Source: DASUBV01 sp036501025 (GTDB lineage: Bacteria; Actinomycetota; Actinomycetes; Streptosporangiales; Streptosporangiaceae). Taken from it: a stretch of DNA of 64,000 nt. The notes below the pieces were generated by a model. It was not told the DNA's origin, made no database searches, and saw only the letters and a list, made by a program, of their open reading frames with translations. Position numbers and translations under genes: made by a program. Location: the NCBI GenBank assembly GCA_036501025.1, contig DASYBB010000067.1, forward strand, positions 48,187-112,186. Reading direction: 5' to 3'. Below, piece after piece: positions 36,349 through 45,119 of the stretch (its first letter is position 1; every line of letters begins with the position of its first letter).

Positions 36349-36364
36349 CTGGAAGCGGTTCCAG
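36349..36364. promoter_or_regulatory. LacI-type operator upstream of the lacI-like gene
   Basis: CTGGAAGCGGTTCCAG: 6-bp arms around a central GCGG. It differs by one central base from the classic LacI/GalR-family site TGGAAGCGCTTCCA. It ends 25 bp before the regulator start, suggesting autoregulation. A looser half-match (GGGAGCGTTC) lies just upstream at about 36336-36345. The rest of the 258-bp gap after hisG holds nothing else I can assign. Confidence 0.55.
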
Positions 36365-36389
36365 TTCGGGCCGAAAAGGCGGTGACGCT

Positions 36390-37529
36390 GTGCCGAAACC
36401 CCGACGCGCAACGATCGCTGATGTGGCCGCTGCCTCCGGGGTCGGCGTCGGAACGGTTTCCCGGGTCATAAACCGGGCGTCGGGAGTGCGCGACGCGACG
36501 CGCGCCCGGGTGCTGGCCGCCATCGATCAGCTGGGCTACCGGCCCAGTCACCTGGCCGTCTCGCTGTCCCGCGGCACGCCGCGGACGGTCGCGATCGTCC
36601 TGCCTCACCTGACCCGGCCGTCCTCGGTCGAGCGGCTGGCCGGCGCGCTGGCCGTCCTGGCCCGCTATGAGTACGACGCGATCGTCTGCAACGTGAACAC
36701 GCCCAGCCAGCGCGATCATGTCCTGGCCACCCTCGTGGCCCGGCACCGGGCCGACGGCGTGATCGTCGTGTCCCTGCCGCTGAGCCCGGCGCAGCTGGCG
36801 GCCTTCCGGCAGGCCGGGCTCCCGCTGGTCACCGTGGACGTCGCCGCCCGCGGCGTCCCGCACACCGTCATCGACGACGTCGCCGGCGGCCGCCTGGCCA
36901 CCAGGCACCTGATCGAGCTCGGGCACCGCCGGATCGGCTTCATCGGGGACCGGGTCCAGCGGGCGGTGTCGACGGCGTTCGGGTTCACCGCCTCGGCCCG
37001 GCGGCTGCTCGGCTACCGGCAGGCACTGGCCGCGGCCGGGCTGGCGGCGGACGACTCGCTCATCCGGCTCGGCCCGCACGGCCCGGCCAGTGCCCAGGCC
37101 CTGGCCACCGCGCTCCTGGAGCTGCCCGACCCGCCCTCGGCTATCTTCGCGGCCTCCGACACCCAGGCCATGGGCGTGCTGGCCGCCGCCGACCAGTCGG
37201 GCGCCTCGGTGCCGTATCAGCTGTCGGTGATCGGCTTCGACGATATCCAGTCCGCTGCGCTGCTCGGCCTCAGCACGGTCCGCCAGCCGCTCGAGGACAG
37301 CGGGACGCAGGGCGCGGAGCGGCTGTGCGCGCTGCTGCGCGGCGAGCTCGCCCGGCCGCAGCGCCAGGTGCTGGAACTGCAGGTCATGCCGCGGGCCAGC
37401 TCCGCCCGGGCGGGCAGCAGCCGGGCGGCCGGGAGCCCGGAGCGCGGCCCCCGCGCCCGCGCCCGCGCGGCCGATACCAGCGGCCCCGGACGGCGTCCCG
37501 CGCACCGGGCGACGGGGCGGCCCCAGTGA
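36390..37529 (+). CDS. LacI-family transcriptional regulator
   Basis: 379 residues. N-terminal HTH and hinge (ATIADVAAASGVGVGTVSRVIN), then a sugar-binding periplasmic-protein fold (GFIGDRV; SVIGFDDIQSAALLGLSTVRQP). GTG start with AAGGCGG about 7 nt upstream. The last ~45 residues are a disordered Arg/Ala/Pro-rich tail not found in typical members. It is the first gene before a sugar ABC importer in the same direction, so it most likely represses that operon until the sugar enters. A matching operator lies in front of it. Confidence 0.92.
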   Translation: MPKPRRATIADVAAASGVGVGTVSRVINRASGVRDATRARVLAAIDQLGYRPSHLAVSLSRGTPRTVAIVLPHLTRPSSVERLAGALAVLARYEYDAIVCNVNTPSQRDHVLATLVARHRADGVIVVSLPLSPAQLAAFRQAGLPLVTVDVAARGVPHTVIDDVAGGRLATRHLIELGHRRIGFIGDRVQRAVSTAFGFTASARRLLGYRQALAAAGLAADDSLIRLGPHGPASAQALATALLELPDPPSAIFAASDTQAMGVLAAADQSGASVPYQLSVIGFDDIQSAALLGLSTVRQPLEDSGTQGAERLCALLRGELARPQRQVLELQVMPRASSARAGSSRAAGSPERGPRARARAADTSGPGRRPAHRATGRPQ

Positions 37530-37992
37530 CCGCGTCCCGGACCGCGGCCTGCCCCGCCGGCCGGCCGGCCGCGCCCGATCCCGTGCGGGGCCGCCGGACG
37601 GCCAAGGCCCGCCGGGCCGCCAGCACCACCGGCGCGCCCCGCGGCCCCAGCCCCAGCGCGAGCCCCAGCCCCATCGCGCGCCCCAGCCCCAGCCGTGCCG
37701 CCGGCCCGGCCACCCCGGCCTTACCGGCACCTCCCGCCGCACGGCACCCGCCCGCATCACGGACCCGGCCCGAATCACGGCACCCGCCTGATCCACGGCC
37801 ATCACCGGCATCGCCACTCATCCCGGACCCACAACTAACAGCAGCAACTCGGCTCGGCGCGGATAACCGACGTAAAACCGGGCAACTGCCGAGGCCACGA
37901 CCGGCCCGGCCCGAGCCCGGCCGCATACGCCAGCACGACCCCGGCACCAGCACCGCGCCGGGGACCAGCACCTCGGCGGAGGGAAAACGAGA
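37530..37992 (+). other. 463-bp region between lacI-like gene and substrate-binding protein
   Basis: 37530-37830 is GC-rich low-complexity DNA with short repeats of the ATCACGG(A/C)CCCG kind near 37755-37795; it is open in several frames but shows no recognisable protein. 37830-37980 is less biased and probably holds the promoter of the transporter operon. I see no clear copy of the LacI-type operator found upstream of the regulator. Confidence 0.4.
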
Positions 37993-39357
37993 ATGACAGA
38001 GCACGGATCGCGGCCGGCCCGGCACCGGCCACCCGGGCGCGACCGCAGCGGGATCGGCGGGATCGGCCGCAGAGCGAGCCGGGTCGTGCCGCCCGGCCGG
38101 CGGCGGGCCTGGATCGGCGTCGCCGTGGCCGCCCTGGCTGCCTCGGGCCTGGCCGCGTGCGGCACGGCCAACGCCGGCACCGGCCCGGTCACGCTGAACT
38201 ATTACCTGTATCCCGACAGCTCCGGTGCCACCACGACGGCCATCAAGAACTGCGACGCGCAGAGCGGCGGCAAGTACACGATCTCCTACCAGCAGCTGCC
38301 CCAGGCCGCTGACGGCCAGCGCCAGCAGCTGGTCCGCCGGCTCGCCGCGCACGACAAGACGATCGACATCATGGGCCTGGACGTCACCTGGGAGTCGGAG
38401 TTCGCCCAGGCCGGCTGGGCCGAGCCGTGGACCGGGTCCAGCAAGGCCCAGGCCGAGAACGGCACGCTCAAGCCGGCCCTGGACACGGCGATCTGGAAGG
38501 GCAAGCTCTACGCGGTTCCGGACAACAGCAACACCCAGCTGCTGTGGTACCGGTCTGACCTGGTCAAGAAGCCGCCGACGACCTGGGCCGAGATGATCTC
38601 CGACGCCGAGCAGCTGGCCAAGGAGGGCAAGCCGCACTACATCGAGATCCAGGGCGCGCAGTACGAGGGCGCGACCGTCTGGTTCAACACGATGGTAGCC
38701 AGCGCGGGCGGCACGATCCTCAACCCGGACGCGACCAAGGTGACGCTGGGCGCGCCCGCGGTCAAGGCCCTGGGCATCATGAAGCAGCTCGCCACCTCCT
38801 CGGCGGCTGACCCCTCGCTGGACGTGCAGATGGAGAACCAGAACCGGCTGGCCATGGAGGCGGGCACGGCCGCCTTCCAGCTGAACTACCCGTTCGTGTA
38901 TCCGGCCATGAAGCTCGACAATCCCAAGCTGTTCAAGAGCTTCAAGTGGGCCCTGTACCCCGAGGTCATCCCCGGCCAGCCGGCCAAGGTGACCATCGGC
39001 GGGATCGACCTCGCGGTCAGCTCGTACTCGCAGCACAAGGCCCTGGCGTTCCAGGCCGCGCTGTGCCTGCGCGACAGCCAGAACCAGCTCATCGGGGCCA
39101 CCGTGGGCGGCACCCCGCCGACTATCACCAGCCTCTACAGCAATCCCAAGCTGTTCGCCGACTACCCCTTCCACGCCGACATCCTGAAGGCCCTCCAGGA
39201 CGCCAGCGTGCGGCCCAAGTCCCCGGTCTACCAGGTCGTCTCCATCGACATCTCGCACCTGGTCGCGCCGGCCAACGGCATCAACCCGGCCGGCACCGAG
39301 CAGTCGATGGTCAGCCAACTCGGTGAGGCCCTGCAGTCCAAGGGCCTCGTCCCGTGA
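37993..39357 (+). CDS. sugar ABC transporter substrate-binding lipoprotein (LpqY-like)
   Basis: 454-residue extracellular solute-binding protein, family 1. A basic ~40-residue N-terminus precedes a hydrophobic segment and a lipobox LAAC with Cys56 as the lipidated residue. The block ADGQRQQLVRRLAAHDKTIDIMGLDVTW, followed by FAQAGWAEPW, closely resembles mycobacterial LpqY, which binds trehalose. Trehalose or another alpha-glucoside is therefore the likely ligand. GGAGGG lies about 10 nt before the ATG. A small hairpin around CCGCTAGCGG (39367-39376) after the stop could reduce downstream expression relative to this gene. Confidence 0.9.
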   Translation: MTEHGSRPARHRPPGRDRSGIGGIGRRASRVVPPGRRRAWIGVAVAALAASGLAACGTANAGTGPVTLNYYLYPDSSGATTTAIKNCDAQSGGKYTISYQQLPQAADGQRQQLVRRLAAHDKTIDIMGLDVTWESEFAQAGWAEPWTGSSKAQAENGTLKPALDTAIWKGKLYAVPDNSNTQLLWYRSDLVKKPPTTWAEMISDAEQLAKEGKPHYIEIQGAQYEGATVWFNTMVASAGGTILNPDATKVTLGAPAVKALGIMKQLATSSAADPSLDVQMENQNRLAMEAGTAAFQLNYPFVYPAMKLDNPKLFKSFKWALYPEVIPGQPAKVTIGGIDLAVSSYSQHKALAFQAALCLRDSQNQLIGATVGGTPPTITSLYSNPKLFADYPFHADILKALQDASVRPKSPVYQVVSIDISHLVAPANGINPAGTEQSMVSQLGEALQSKGLVP

Positions 39358-39406
39358 GCCGCCGCCCCGCTAGCGGCGCGCTAGCAGCAACGGAAGGAAT
39401 CCGCCG

Positions 39407-40357
39407 ATGAGCATGAGCCAGACCGCGGCCGGGGCCGAGGTCGCCCTGGAGGCATCGGGCAAGGTCAAGAAGGCACCGCTGTCGGAAGGCGCCCAGGCCG
39501 AGCGCAGGCTCGGCTGGCTGCTGTGCGCGCCGGCGGTGATCGTCATGATCGGCGTCACGGCCTACCCGGTGGTGTACGCCATCATCCTGTCGCTCCAGCG
39601 CTACAACCTGGAACTGCCGCAGGCGGTCAAGTTCATCGGATTCAGCAACTATGCCGCCGTCCTGAGCTCGCCGTACTGGTGGCAGGCACTCAAGGTCACC
39701 GTGATCATCACCATCTTCTCGGTGGGCATCACGCTGGTCCTGGGCATGCTGCTGGCCCTGCTCATGCACCGGACGCTGTTCGGCCGGGGCACGGTCCGGA
39801 CCGCCGCGCTCATCCCGTACGGGATCGTGACGGTCGCGGCCGCCTACGGCTGGCAGTACGCGTGGACGCCGGGCCAGGGCTACCTGTCCGCCGCGTTCGG
39901 CAACGGCGCCCCGCTGACCACGGAGATCTCCTCGATCATCGTCATCATCCTGGCCGAGGTCTGGAAGACGACCCCGTTCATGGCCCTGCTGCTGCTGGCC
40001 GGCCTCTCGCTGGTGCCCGAGGACCTGCAGAAGGCCGCGCAGGTCGACGGGGCCACGGCCTGGCAGCGGTTCACCCGGATCACGCTGCCGCTGATGAAGC
40101 CGGCCATCCTCGTCGCGCTGCTGTTCCGCACGCTCGACTCGTTCCGGGTCTTCGACAGCATCTACATCCTGACCAACGGGGCCAACAACACCGGCGCCGT
40201 GTCGAACGTCGGCTACGACAACCTGTTCAACGCGCTGAACCTGGGCATCGGGTCGACCATCTCGATCCTCATCTTCATCTGCGTGGCCATCATCGCGTTC
40301 GCCTTCATCAAGGGCTTCGGCACCGCCGCGCCCGGCACCGACATCGGAAAGAGGTGA
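39407..40357 (+). CDS. sugar ABC transporter permease, MalF/SugA type
   Basis: 316-residue inner-membrane permease with six predicted helices after a ~45-residue cytoplasmic start. The EAA loop that docks the ATPase is DLQKAAQVDGATAWQRFTRITLPL. It follows the binding protein by 49 bp and precedes the second permease by 7 bp. With it, it forms the import channel. GGAAGGA lies 7 nt before the ATG. Confidence 0.93.
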   Translation: MSMSQTAAGAEVALEASGKVKKAPLSEGAQAERRLGWLLCAPAVIVMIGVTAYPVVYAIILSLQRYNLELPQAVKFIGFSNYAAVLSSPYWWQALKVTVIITIFSVGITLVLGMLLALLMHRTLFGRGTVRTAALIPYGIVTVAAAYGWQYAWTPGQGYLSAAFGNGAPLTTEISSIIVIILAEVWKTTPFMALLLLAGLSLVPEDLQKAAQVDGATAWQRFTRITLPLMKPAILVALLFRTLDSFRVFDSIYILTNGANNTGAVSNVGYDNLFNALNLGIGSTISILIFICVAIIAFAFIKGFGTAAPGTDIGKR

Positions 40358-40364
40358 CGCCGTC

Positions 40365-41258
40365 ATGGCCGCTGTGACAACCACTGCCGGTGCCCCGGCG
40401 GAGCGGGCCCGCACCGGGCCGCGGACGACGCCTGAGCAGAAGGTGGGCTGGGGCGTCGCCAACGTCGTGGTCATCGCGCTGGCCCTGATCCCGGTCCTGT
40501 GGCTGCTGTCGCTGTCCTTCAAGACCCCGGCCGCGATCCTCGACCCGTCGTTCCTGCCCAGCCACTGGAACTCCTGGACGGTGTCGAACTACCAGCAGAT
40601 CCTGAAGACCTCGCAGTTCATCCGGCCGCTGATCAACTCGATCGGCATCGGCCTCATCGCGACGCTCATCGCGGTCGTGCTGGCCTCGATGGCGGCCTAC
40701 GCGGTGGCCCGGCTGGCCTTCCCCGGCAAGGGCGTGCTCATCGGCATGTCCCTGCTGATCGCCATGTTCCCGCAGATCGCGCTGGTCACCCCGCTGTTCA
40801 ACATCGAGCGCTCGCTCGGGCTGTTCAACACCTGGCCCGGCCTCGTCATCCCCTACGTCGCGTTCGGCCTGCCGCTCGGCATCTACACCCTGTCCGCGTT
40901 CTTCCGGGAGATCCCCTGGGAGCTGGAGAAGGCAGCCAAGATGGACGGCGCGACGCCGTTCCAGGCGTTCACCAAGGTCATCGCGCCGCTCGCGGCGCCC
41001 GGCATGGTGACCACGGCCATCCTGGTCTTCCTGTTCTGCTGGAACGAGTTCCTGTTCGCGATCTCGTTCACCTCGACAACTGCCTCCCGGACGGCGCCGG
41101 CCTCGATCGCCTACTTCAGCGGCGCCTCGACGTTCACCGTGCCGACCGGGCCTATCGCGGCGGCCTCGGTCGTCATCACCATTCCGATCATCATCTTCGT
41201 GGTGTTCTTCCAGCGCCGCATCGTGGCCGGGCTGACGTCCGGCGCGGTCAAGGGCTAA
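40365..41258 (+). CDS. sugar ABC transporter permease, MalG/SugB type
   Basis: 297-residue permease with six predicted helices; the EAA loop is ELEKAAKMDGATPFQAFTKVIAPL. The N-terminal ~25 residues are Thr/Ala-rich and cytoplasmic. It forms the heterodimeric channel with the MalF-type subunit encoded just upstream; GAAAGAGG lies within the short gap. The ATPase gene follows after 14 bp. Confidence 0.93.
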   Translation: MAAVTTTAGAPAERARTGPRTTPEQKVGWGVANVVVIALALIPVLWLLSLSFKTPAAILDPSFLPSHWNSWTVSNYQQILKTSQFIRPLINSIGIGLIATLIAVVLASMAAYAVARLAFPGKGVLIGMSLLIAMFPQIALVTPLFNIERSLGLFNTWPGLVIPYVAFGLPLGIYTLSAFFREIPWELEKAAKMDGATPFQAFTKVIAPLAAPGMVTTAILVFLFCWNEFLFAISFTSTTASRTAPASIAYFSGASTFTVPTGPIAAASVVITIPIIIFVVFFQRRIVAGLTSGAVKG

Positions 41259-41272
41259 GAGGGGATTAACAA

Positions 41273-42475
41273 GTGGCCGAGATCGTCCTGGACGGCGTCA
41301 CCAAGCGCTATCCCGACGGCCAGCTGGCTGTCGACAACTTCAACCTCGACATCGCCGACGGCGAGTTCGTCATCCTGGTCGGGCCGTCGGGCTGCGGAAA
41401 GTCCACCACCCTGAACATGATCGCCGGGCTCGAGGACATTACCGAGGGCGAGCTGCGCATCGGCGGCCGGGTGGTGAACAACGAGGCGCCCAAGAACCGT
41501 GACATCGCGATGGTCTTCCAGAGCTATGCCCTGTACCCGCACATGACGGTGCGGGAGAACATGGGCTTCGCCCTCAAGCTGGCCAAGACCCCGCAGAACG
41601 TCATCAACGAGAAGGTCGAGGAGGCCGCGCGGGTCCTGGACCTGACCCAGCACCTCGACCGCCGGCCGGCCAACCTGTCCGGCGGGCAGCGGCAGCGGGT
41701 GGCCATGGGCCGCGCCATCGTGCGCAGCCCGCAGGCGTTCCTGATGGACGAGCCCCTGTCCAACCTGGACGCCAAGCTGCGGGTGCAGACCCGCATCCAG
41801 GTGTCCCGGCTGCAGAAGCGCCTCGGCACCACGATGGTGTACGTGACGCACGACCAGACCGAGGCCATGACGCTCGGCGACCGGCTGGCCGTCATGCGCA
41901 GCGGCCTGCTGCAGCAGGCCGGCACCCCCCAGGAGCTCTACGACCGGCCCGTGAACCTGTTCGTGGCCGGGTTCATCGGCTCCCCGGCCATGAACTTCAT
42001 GGGGGCCAAGCTGGAGGAGGGCGTGCTGCGCACCCGGATCGGCGACATGCCGGTCAGCAGCGCCCTGCGCCAGGAGCTCGAGACCGCCAACGTCGGCCGC
42101 GACGTCATCGTCGGCCTGCGCCCGGAGAACTTCGAGGACGCGGCGATCGTGCCCGCGGACCTGCGCGGCTTCGGGATCACCTTCCACGCCACGATCGACG
42201 TGGTGGAGTCGATGGGCTCCGACGTCTTCGTCTACTTCACCCAGGACAGCGACCTGTCGGGGCACTCCGACCAGCTCGCCGACCTGGCCGCGGATGTGGG
42301 CGCGGACCAGGGCACCCCCGGCGAGGAGACGGTGACCGCCCGGCTCGACGCGGCCACCAAGATCCGCGAGGGCCAGGACGCCGAGCTGTGGGCGGACATG
42401 CGCCCGCTGCACGTCTTCGACCCGCAGACCGGCCGCAACCTGGCGCTCGACGTATCGACGGCACCGGGGGAGTGA
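41273..42475 (+). CDS. sugar ABC transporter ATP-binding protein (UgpC/MsmX/SugC type)
   Basis: 400-residue ATPase. Walker A GPSGCGKST (37-45), signature LSGGQRQR, Walker B AFLMDEPLSNLDAKLR and H-loop VTHDQTEA. A C-terminal MOP/TOBE-like regulatory domain starts near residue 235 (NFMGAKLEEGVLRTRIG). It contains an insertion (QLADLAADVGADQGTPGEE) at about 325. GTG start with AGAGGGG 9 nt upstream. It powers the import complex of the preceding three genes. Confidence 0.95.
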   Translation: MAEIVLDGVTKRYPDGQLAVDNFNLDIADGEFVILVGPSGCGKSTTLNMIAGLEDITEGELRIGGRVVNNEAPKNRDIAMVFQSYALYPHMTVRENMGFALKLAKTPQNVINEKVEEAARVLDLTQHLDRRPANLSGGQRQRVAMGRAIVRSPQAFLMDEPLSNLDAKLRVQTRIQVSRLQKRLGTTMVYVTHDQTEAMTLGDRLAVMRSGLLQQAGTPQELYDRPVNLFVAGFIGSPAMNFMGAKLEEGVLRTRIGDMPVSSALRQELETANVGRDVIVGLRPENFEDAAIVPADLRGFGITFHATIDVVESMGSDVFVYFTQDSDLSGHSDQLADLAADVGADQGTPGEETVTARLDAATKIREGQDAELWADMRPLHVFDPQTGRNLALDVSTAPGE

Positions 42476-42509
42476 GGCCGGCCTAGGTGCAGAACGCTGG
42501 TGCGGATGG

Positions 42510-42541
42510 CCCCGTTTCGGCAGGAAACATGCGAAACGGGG
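42510..42541. terminator. hairpin between the sugar importer operon and a convergent small gene
   Basis: 10-bp perfect stem CCCCGTTTCG (42510-42519) and CGAAACGGGG (42532-42541), 12-nt loop, ending 3 bp before the stop of the minus-strand gene. Its position suits termination in both directions. Confidence 0.65.
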
Positions 42542-42544
42542 TCC

Positions 42545-42931
42545 TCACCGGCCAGCCGGCTCCCGGACGTCGAGGCCGTGCTCGCGCAGCGCGGCCTCGG
42601 CCCGGTAGACCTCGGCCTGCCGGGCGCGGTCGCCGCCGGCCGGCGGGCTGACCCCCAGCCGGGCGCAGGCCTCGCGCAGGGTGTCCAGGTAGGCGCCGCG
42701 GACGGCCGCGACGCGGTGGTGCTTGGCGGTCACGGCCGGGCTGGTCTCGGCCGTCTCCAGCTGGGCCCGCAGCCGGCGCAGCCGGGCCTCGAGGTGGTCG
42801 AGGGGCTCGGCCGGCGGGGCCTTGCGGCGCCGCTCGGCCAGCCCGCGGCTGCCGCGGAGCGCGACGATGAGAACGTACATGGCGGCGGTCGGGAGCAGCA
42901 GGGCCAGGGCCGTCCAGGCAAAGATGGCCAT
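42545..42931 (-). CDS. small membrane protein with helical cytoplasmic tail
   Basis: 128 residues. One N-terminal membrane helix (about 4-25, AWTALALLLPTAAMYVLIVAL), then a charged, probably coiled-coil region (LDHLEARLRRLRAQLETAE) and a helical end. No family is recognised. The ATG at 42931 lies 67 bp from the divergent GH13 gene start. It may be a membrane anchor or scaffold; nothing more can be said from sequence. Confidence 0.65.
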   Translation of the reverse strand: MAIFAWTALALLLPTAAMYVLIVALRGSRGLAERRRKAPPAEPLDHLEARLRRLRAQLETAETSPAVTAKHHRVAAVRGAYLDTLREACARLGVSPPAGGDRARQAEVYRAEAALREHGLDVREPAGR

Positions 42932-42998
42932 GCCTCTCAGGGTGCGCCGCCCGCGACCCCGATGGCAAGCTCATTGGCGCCCCGGTGACAGGAGACAG

Positions 42999-44618
42999 AT
43001 GGAACCTCGCTCGGCGCAGCACCCGTGGTGGCACGGTGCCGTCCTCTACCAGCTCTACGTCCGCTCCTGGCGGGACAGCGACGCCGACGGCTACGGCGAC
43101 CTGCGCGGCATCATCAGCCGCCTGGACCACCTGGACTGGCTGGGCGTGGACGGCATCTGGCTGTCGCCCACGATGCCCTCGCCCGACGCCGACTGGGGCT
43201 ATGACGTCAGCGACTACCTCGGCGTCCACCCCGAGCTCGGCACGCTGGCCGACCTCGACGAGCTGATCGCCGCGGCGGGCGCGCGGGGCATGCGGGTCCT
43301 GCTCGACCTGGTCCCCAACCACACCAGCTCGGCGCACCCGTGGTTCATCGACGCGGCGTCCAGCGCGGACGCCGCGCACCGGGACTACTACGTGTGGGCC
43401 GACGCCGCGCCGGGCGGCGGCCCGCCGAGCAACTGGCTGGACTCCACCGGGCACTCCGCCTGGACCCGGGATGACCGCACCGGGCAGTTCTACCTGCACA
43501 ACTTCCTGTCCAGCCAGCCCGACCTCAACTGGTGGCGGCCGGAGGTGCACGAGGAGTTCCGGCGGGTGCTGGAGTTCTGGTTCGATCGCGGCGTCGCCGG
43601 GTTCCGGATCGACGTCGCGCAGGGCCTGTACAAGGACGCGCTGCTGCGCGACAACCCGCCGTTGCCGCCGCAGCAGGCCGGGGACCCGCTGGCCGGGCAG
43701 TTCGGGCTGCAGCAGGTCTACAACGCCAACCGCCCCGAGGTGCACGGCGTGTTCCGGGACTGGCGCAAGATCGCGCACGAGCACGCGCCGGAACGGGTGC
43801 TGCTCGGCGAGACCTGGGTCGCGGACCCGGCCCCGTACTATGGCGACAACGACGAGCTGCAGCTGGCCTTCAACTTCCCGTTCGTGTTCGCCGACCTGAC
43901 CGCGGCGAGCCTGGCCCGCGTGGTGCGGCAGACGCTGGAGGCCATCCCGGCCGGCGCCTGCCCGGTGTGGATGGCCTCCAACCACGACGTCGGCCGGTTC
44001 CCGAGCCGGTGGGCGGGCGGCGACGACCAGCGCGCCCGGCTGGCGCTCATGCTGCTGCTGACCCTCCCCGGCGCGGTCGTGCTGTACTACGGCGACGAGA
44101 TCGGCATGCTCGACGTCGCGGTGCCGCCGGAGCTGCAGCGCGACGAGATGACGCTGGGCGACCTGAGCCCGCGCGGCAACCGGGACCGGGGCCGGACCCC
44201 GATGCAGTGGGACAGCTCGCCCGCGGCCGGGTTCACCACGGCCGCCCGGCCCTGGCTGCCGGCCGGGGACGCGGCCGCCCGGAACGTGGCCGACCAGCGC
44301 GCCGACCCCGGCTCCACGCTGAGCCTGTGCCGCGCCCTGCTGGCCCTGCGCCGGGCCGAGCAGGCGGGCGGGATCGCGCCCTACCAGGAGCTGGCGGTGT
44401 CCGGCGGGCTGTGGGCGTACCAGGTGGGGGCGCTGCGGGTGCTGGCCAACCTGTCCGGCGAGCCGGTGACCTGGCCGGGGCGGTCGGGGGAGATCCTGGT
44501 CAGCACGGGCGGGGACCCTGGCGCCGGGGCAGGCGGGCGCGCCCGGGCGAGGCGGCCGGGCGATCCGGTCACGCTCGGGGCCTGGGAGGGCGTCATCACC
44601 CGGCCCGGCGGCGCGTAG
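42999..44618 (+). CDS. alpha-glucosidase, GH13 (alpha-amylase family)
   Basis: 539-residue intracellular GH13 enzyme without signal peptide. The barrel motifs are DLVPNHTSS, GFRIDVA (nucleophile Asp205), LLGETW (acid/base Glu271) and SNHD (Asp330). The start WWHGAVLYQLYVRSWRDSDADGYGDLRGI is typical of oligo-1,6-glucosidase and alpha-glucosidase subfamilies. It probably hydrolyses the alpha-glucoside brought in by the neighbouring importer. AGGAG lies 5 nt before the ATG. Trehalose-hydrolysing or trehalose synthase activity cannot be excluded, though trehalose synthase is usually longer. Confidence 0.9.
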   Translation: MEPRSAQHPWWHGAVLYQLYVRSWRDSDADGYGDLRGIISRLDHLDWLGVDGIWLSPTMPSPDADWGYDVSDYLGVHPELGTLADLDELIAAAGARGMRVLLDLVPNHTSSAHPWFIDAASSADAAHRDYYVWADAAPGGGPPSNWLDSTGHSAWTRDDRTGQFYLHNFLSSQPDLNWWRPEVHEEFRRVLEFWFDRGVAGFRIDVAQGLYKDALLRDNPPLPPQQAGDPLAGQFGLQQVYNANRPEVHGVFRDWRKIAHEHAPERVLLGETWVADPAPYYGDNDELQLAFNFPFVFADLTAASLARVVRQTLEAIPAGACPVWMASNHDVGRFPSRWAGGDDQRARLALMLLLTLPGAVVLYYGDEIGMLDVAVPPELQRDEMTLGDLSPRGNRDRGRTPMQWDSSPAAGFTTAARPWLPAGDAAARNVADQRADPGSTLSLCRALLALRRAEQAGGIAPYQELAVSGGLWAYQVGALRVLANLSGEPVTWPGRSGEILVSTGGDPGAGAGGRARARRPGDPVTLGAWEGVITRPGGA

Positions 44619-44684
44619 CCTGCGCGGCGGCGCGGGTAGCGTGCCGCGGCGGCGCGCGGCGCGGGTAGCCTGCGGGGCGGCGCG
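44615..44684 (+). repeat. three spaced copies of a ~20-bp GTAGC-TGC-GGCGGCGCG unit
   Basis: Copies begin at 44615, 44636 and 44665; each reads GTAGC(C/G)TGC followed by a G/C-rich GGCGGCGCG end. The first copy contains the stop codon of the GH13 gene. The array lies immediately before a decayed methyltransferase gene and may mark the deletion or slippage that truncated it. Confidence 0.6.
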
Positions 44685-44709
44685 CCGGCGTTTGCGGCGC
44701 GCCGGGGTC

Positions 44710-45033
44710 GTGAACCCGCACCTGGCCAGCTGGGCGCGGCTGGACCCGGCGGTGATGCGGCGGGCCCTCGTCGTGGGCTGCGGGTACGGCGACGACGCGC
44801 AGTGGCTGGCCGCGCGCGGCTGCGCGGTGACGGCCTTCGACATCTCGCCGACGGCGGTCGCGGCGGCCCGGGCCCGGTTCCCGGCCAGCCCGGTCGACTA
44901 CCAGGCCGCCGACCTGCTCAGCCTGCCCGCGGCGTGGGCGGCGGAGCCGTTCGACCTCGTGGTCGAGGCCTACACGCTGCAGGTCCTGCCGCCGGGCAGC
45001 CCGGAGCGGGCCGCCGCGCCGCCGCTTCCGCGT
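44710..45033 (+). pseudogene. remnant of a class I SAM-dependent methyltransferase
   Basis: The reading frame gives VNPHLASWARLDPAVMRRA, then motif I LVVGCGYGDDAQWLAARG, then TAFDISPTAV and FDLVVEAYTLQVLPP, a clear methyltransferase core. The N-terminal part preceding VNPHL in relatives is replaced by Arg/Ala-rich low-complexity sequence. After about residue 110 of the core, the similarity stops at PPGSPERAAA and the frame runs into the hisD promoter. The family is normally ~200 residues, so both ends are lost and the gene is very likely inactive. Confidence 0.65.
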
Positions 45034-45119
45034 GACCTACGCGCGTGGCGAGTGATGCCCGGCCCCGCCCGGGGATTACTGACGCGCGGGGCGGATTGCG
45101 GCTCCCGTAGGCTTGACGG

